Source: Liolophura sinensis (Eukaryota; Mollusca; Polyplacophora; Chitonida; Chitonidae). From it: DNA of 64,000 nt. The notes beneath the pieces were generated by a model. That model was not told the origin of the DNA. It was given only the letters and a program-made list of their open reading frames with translations, and searched no databases. Numbering within the stretch: position 1 is the stretch's first letter; each line of letters opens with the position of its first letter. Positions 61,986 to 64,000 of this stretch are shown piece by piece. The position numbers and the translations under genes are program-made. Location of the stretch: assembly GCF_032854445.1 (NCBI RefSeq), contig NC_088296.1, positions 11,508,706 through 11,572,705 of the forward strand, in the 5' to 3' direction.

Positions 61986-62424
61986 TTTCTGACATAAATA
62001 TATTTATTAAACATGCGTTACATTTATAACATTGTTAAACAATGACAACATATAACATGAAATGGTCCCAATATAAATATTCACAAAACAAAGATCTTCA
62101 AGTGGTCCCATTCACCTTTAGGAAGACTTTGAAAAAGTGGCTGCAGGGGAGGTAACTCTCCCTTTCCGATATATAGTCATCATCAAGGTAAAGCGGCTGT
62201 GTGGCTCACAATGGGTTTTTAACTCGGATATTAAGATACGGATATCTTCACCTCACAACTAGCTGAACGTAGAATTTCCGAGATTGCTCTGATGTGAGCT
62301 TTTCAGAACGTGCTCCATTTTTAAAAATATCTGATGCACTTGCCATCATGGCGTTTGAGACAAAAACTGTTCATCAAATACGTCTCGTGTTCCTGAAATT
62401 TGCAGACGTTTATGTTCCTTACCT

Positions 62425-62645
62425 TACGTTTGTCGATTTATCGCAAGCACGAGGTCGATCGGTTATTTCCTATTCCGTATGGCCCAGAGATTCCTTGGCG
62501 ATCGTTAAAGACAAAGGCTGTACTGCGAGCCTCAACTTATTTGACAAGGGCAGGTACCTGTTGGTTTGGGGCTGTCCTTGGCCGAAAACCTTTTGCCAAA
62601 CCTCAGACCAGATCAGTCTAGAGCTAACCGGAAAGCTGTTACAGT
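62425..62645 (+). repeat. Unnamed interspersed repeat R2, copy 2 (intronic)
   Basis: Matches 52475-52695. The 133-codon + frame at 62294-62695 runs through this repeat and is not taken as a gene. It lies in the same intron as foldback copy 2. Confidence 0.65.
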
Positions 62646-62823
62646 TAAACATAGAAACTTTCCTTGACAAAATTTTTCATGTTTGTTTACTTTAGATTTT
62701 TCGCCTGTCCCAATCAGTTCGAAGCCATGTCGAAACACATCTTCTCTTTGCTGTTACGCTTCAGTGCACGTACGCTACGTCTTTGCATAACGAGCTTGGA
62801 GCCATATTTTTTATTTGACTTAC

Positions 62824-63153
62824 CGGAAATCACTGTGTATTTCATGCAAACAGGGGCATCGCTTCTTTGTTGAAGAGATTGCTGCAGAGATGCTGTTTCA
62901 GAAACACTAAAGCGTGAAGACTGCACTTGTCGACAGTCCATTCTAGTAGCGAAAGGACTTTGACTTTTCAGTACAATCTTATTAAAACCACAACTGGGAT
63001 CTGTGGACGGCATCATCTCTACCCTGATCAGTACACCAGCGCCGTCTGTCGACAGGTTGCACGTACAAGTCGACGATCCCTGAACTCTCTTCTCGGATGT
63101 AGCAAATCCGATTGTATCAAAAGTTGCTGTGTTGTTATAGCACATGGTAACAA
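62824..63153 (-). CDS. Receptor-like gene, exon for the extracellular cysteine module
   Basis: A strong pyrimidine tract and TTTTCAAG precede it (AG at 63155-63154); donor GTAAGT at 62823. It has 330 nt, phase 1 at both ends, open throughout, giving 109 residues. It starts VTMCYNNTATFDTIGFATSE, with six cysteines here (MC, STCTC, PSCG, MDCR, PVCM). A seventh, VTMSCSGE, comes from the next exon. Alternating hydrophobic and polar runs suggest a beta-sandwich, CUB-like in size and cysteine number, but no CUB, Ig or EGF signature can be named. Splicing gives CMKYTVISGNKKVTMSC across the joint with the phase matching exactly. No signal-peptide exon is visible between 63154 and the window edge, so the 5' end lies outside. 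Confidence 0.75.
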
Positions 63154-63219
63154 CTTGAAAAGAACAAAAAAGGAAGATCAGTTAGGCTAATTATCTGAAA
63201 TAAAATAGACGTCATAATA

Positions 63220-63833
63220 TATCGGGTGGGCATGAAAAAAGGCCGTACTTTGACACTCAGTATCTCCGAAACCCTCTTACCTCAGCTTTTAAAAATTTAC
63301 AGACTCAAAAGCCATTATGTCCTACGTGTACAGACAAAATTTCAGTCTCATCCTTTAAGATTTCTGTTCATGGGACTAAAATCAAAACAGACTGAAAAAC
63401 TCATGTTCCGGACATTAGAAAATGATGTTCTTTCTTGTTTTAATTGAAAAGGTGATCAATTCCTTGTCCGACGCCGAGAAACCATCTTGACTCAGCAAAA
63501 CTTGGGTCTATCTGGCAGAAGGGTTTCTCTGACACTACACCCCAGACAATTTTTTCAGACGACACTTGATTGACGCGTGTCACACAGGTGCAGCGCGCGC
63601 TCTACTCATGACACCTGACAGGTAATGCAATGTGGGTCAACGGAACGTGCGTATTTGAGGCTATGTTTTCATTTTAACCCTGTGTACAGACTACTCAAGC
63701 TATGACCTTGAAAATTGGTTGGTATATTAACAAAATCTCGCCATTTGAATGTCTTAAGTTTGAAAGGGTTTGAACAAAGGATAATAGAGCAATGCAGTAT
63801 CAAAGTACGGCCCATTTTTATGCCCACCCGATA
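63220..63833. mobile_element. TIR element with TA target duplication (Tc1/mariner-like MITE)
   Basis: The left end, TATCGGGTGGGCATGAAAAA then GGCCGTACTTTGACACT, is repeated in reverse at the right end (about 35 bp, four to five mismatches). TA dinucleotides flank it at 63218-63219 and 63834-63835. The 614-bp interior has no transposase; the 73-codon + frame at 63226-63447 shows no DDE motif. It lies in the intron upstream of the cysteine-module exon. Superfamily is inferred from TIR length and TA. Confidence 0.82.
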
Positions 63834-63949
63834 TATACAGGATTAGACTCATAGACGTGCGTGAACGTGAATTTAATCACATAATATTGAGCAAGTTGTT
63901 GAGTATAAGAATAAAAAAAGACACAACGACACAATTTTAGATTAGAGAG

Positions 63950-64000
63950 TCCGCTTCAGGAGCGGTTGATCCAGGTTCAATCCTGGGTCGGGTAACACCT
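63950..64000 (+). repeat. SINE family 2 head, cut by the window edge
   Basis: AGGAGCGGTTGATCCAGGTT and then CAATCCTGGGTCGGGTAACA match the heads at 24989 and 35982. The B-box-like GGTTCAATCC is better kept here than in the other copies. Confidence 0.85.

Noticed and set aside
62294-62695. 133-codon + frame
   Set aside because: More than half of it is interspersed repeat R2, also present at 52475-52695, and it lies in an intron of the minus-strand gene.
62714-62823. Continuation of the cysteine-module frame past the GTAAGT donor
   Set aside because: Splicing at 62823 joins to the next exon in phase and completes the expected Cys and Val-x-Met-x-Cys pattern, so the read-through is intronic.

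Overview
This is an animal (metazoan) nuclear window, most likely from a marine mollusc. It is AT-rich and gene-poor, with introns, abundant microsatellites and minisatellites, and many copies of two tRNA-headed SINE-like families of the kind I associate with bivalve and gastropod genomes. The species cannot be told from the sequence, and no bacterial or organellar genes are visible.

The clearest gene is on the minus strand at the right end (58259-63153) and is incomplete at its 5' end. Four exons with good splice sites encode a cysteine-bearing extracellular module, a Ser/Thr-rich mucin-like stalk, one transmembrane helix, and a cytoplasmic tail with five or six tyrosines. This is a single-pass receptor-like surface protein of no family I can name. 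The stalk exon needs two compensating frame changes. The join between the transmembrane and tail exons has two possible donors 5 nt apart, which give completely different tails. The gene is therefore alternatively spliced, decaying, or affected by sequence errors. Its introns hold a foldback element, a TA-flanked TIR element, a minisatellite and SINE fragments. A second, isolated minus-strand exon (34546-34626) encodes a short Cys-rich peptide with textbook splice sites.

The rest is repeat landscape. At 1-1085 lie two tandem, broken copies of a BEL/Pao-type retrotransposon integrase. A Tc1/mariner element with about 165-bp terminal inverted repeats and a broken transposase C-terminus sits at 18868-19655. 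Two copies of a roughly 270-bp foldback MITE lie at 15260 and 18331. An inverted-repeat element spans 17177-17806, and a TIR element with a TA target duplication spans 63220-63833. Three further unnamed interspersed families have two to four copies each. About twenty copies of SINE family 1, with a looser variant, and six of family 2 are scattered throughout. Tandem arrays include 62-bp, 86-bp, about 164-bp, 17-bp and 30-bp units.

Long stretches between these hold no gene I can support. Most open frames there are short, lack splice context or fall in repeats.
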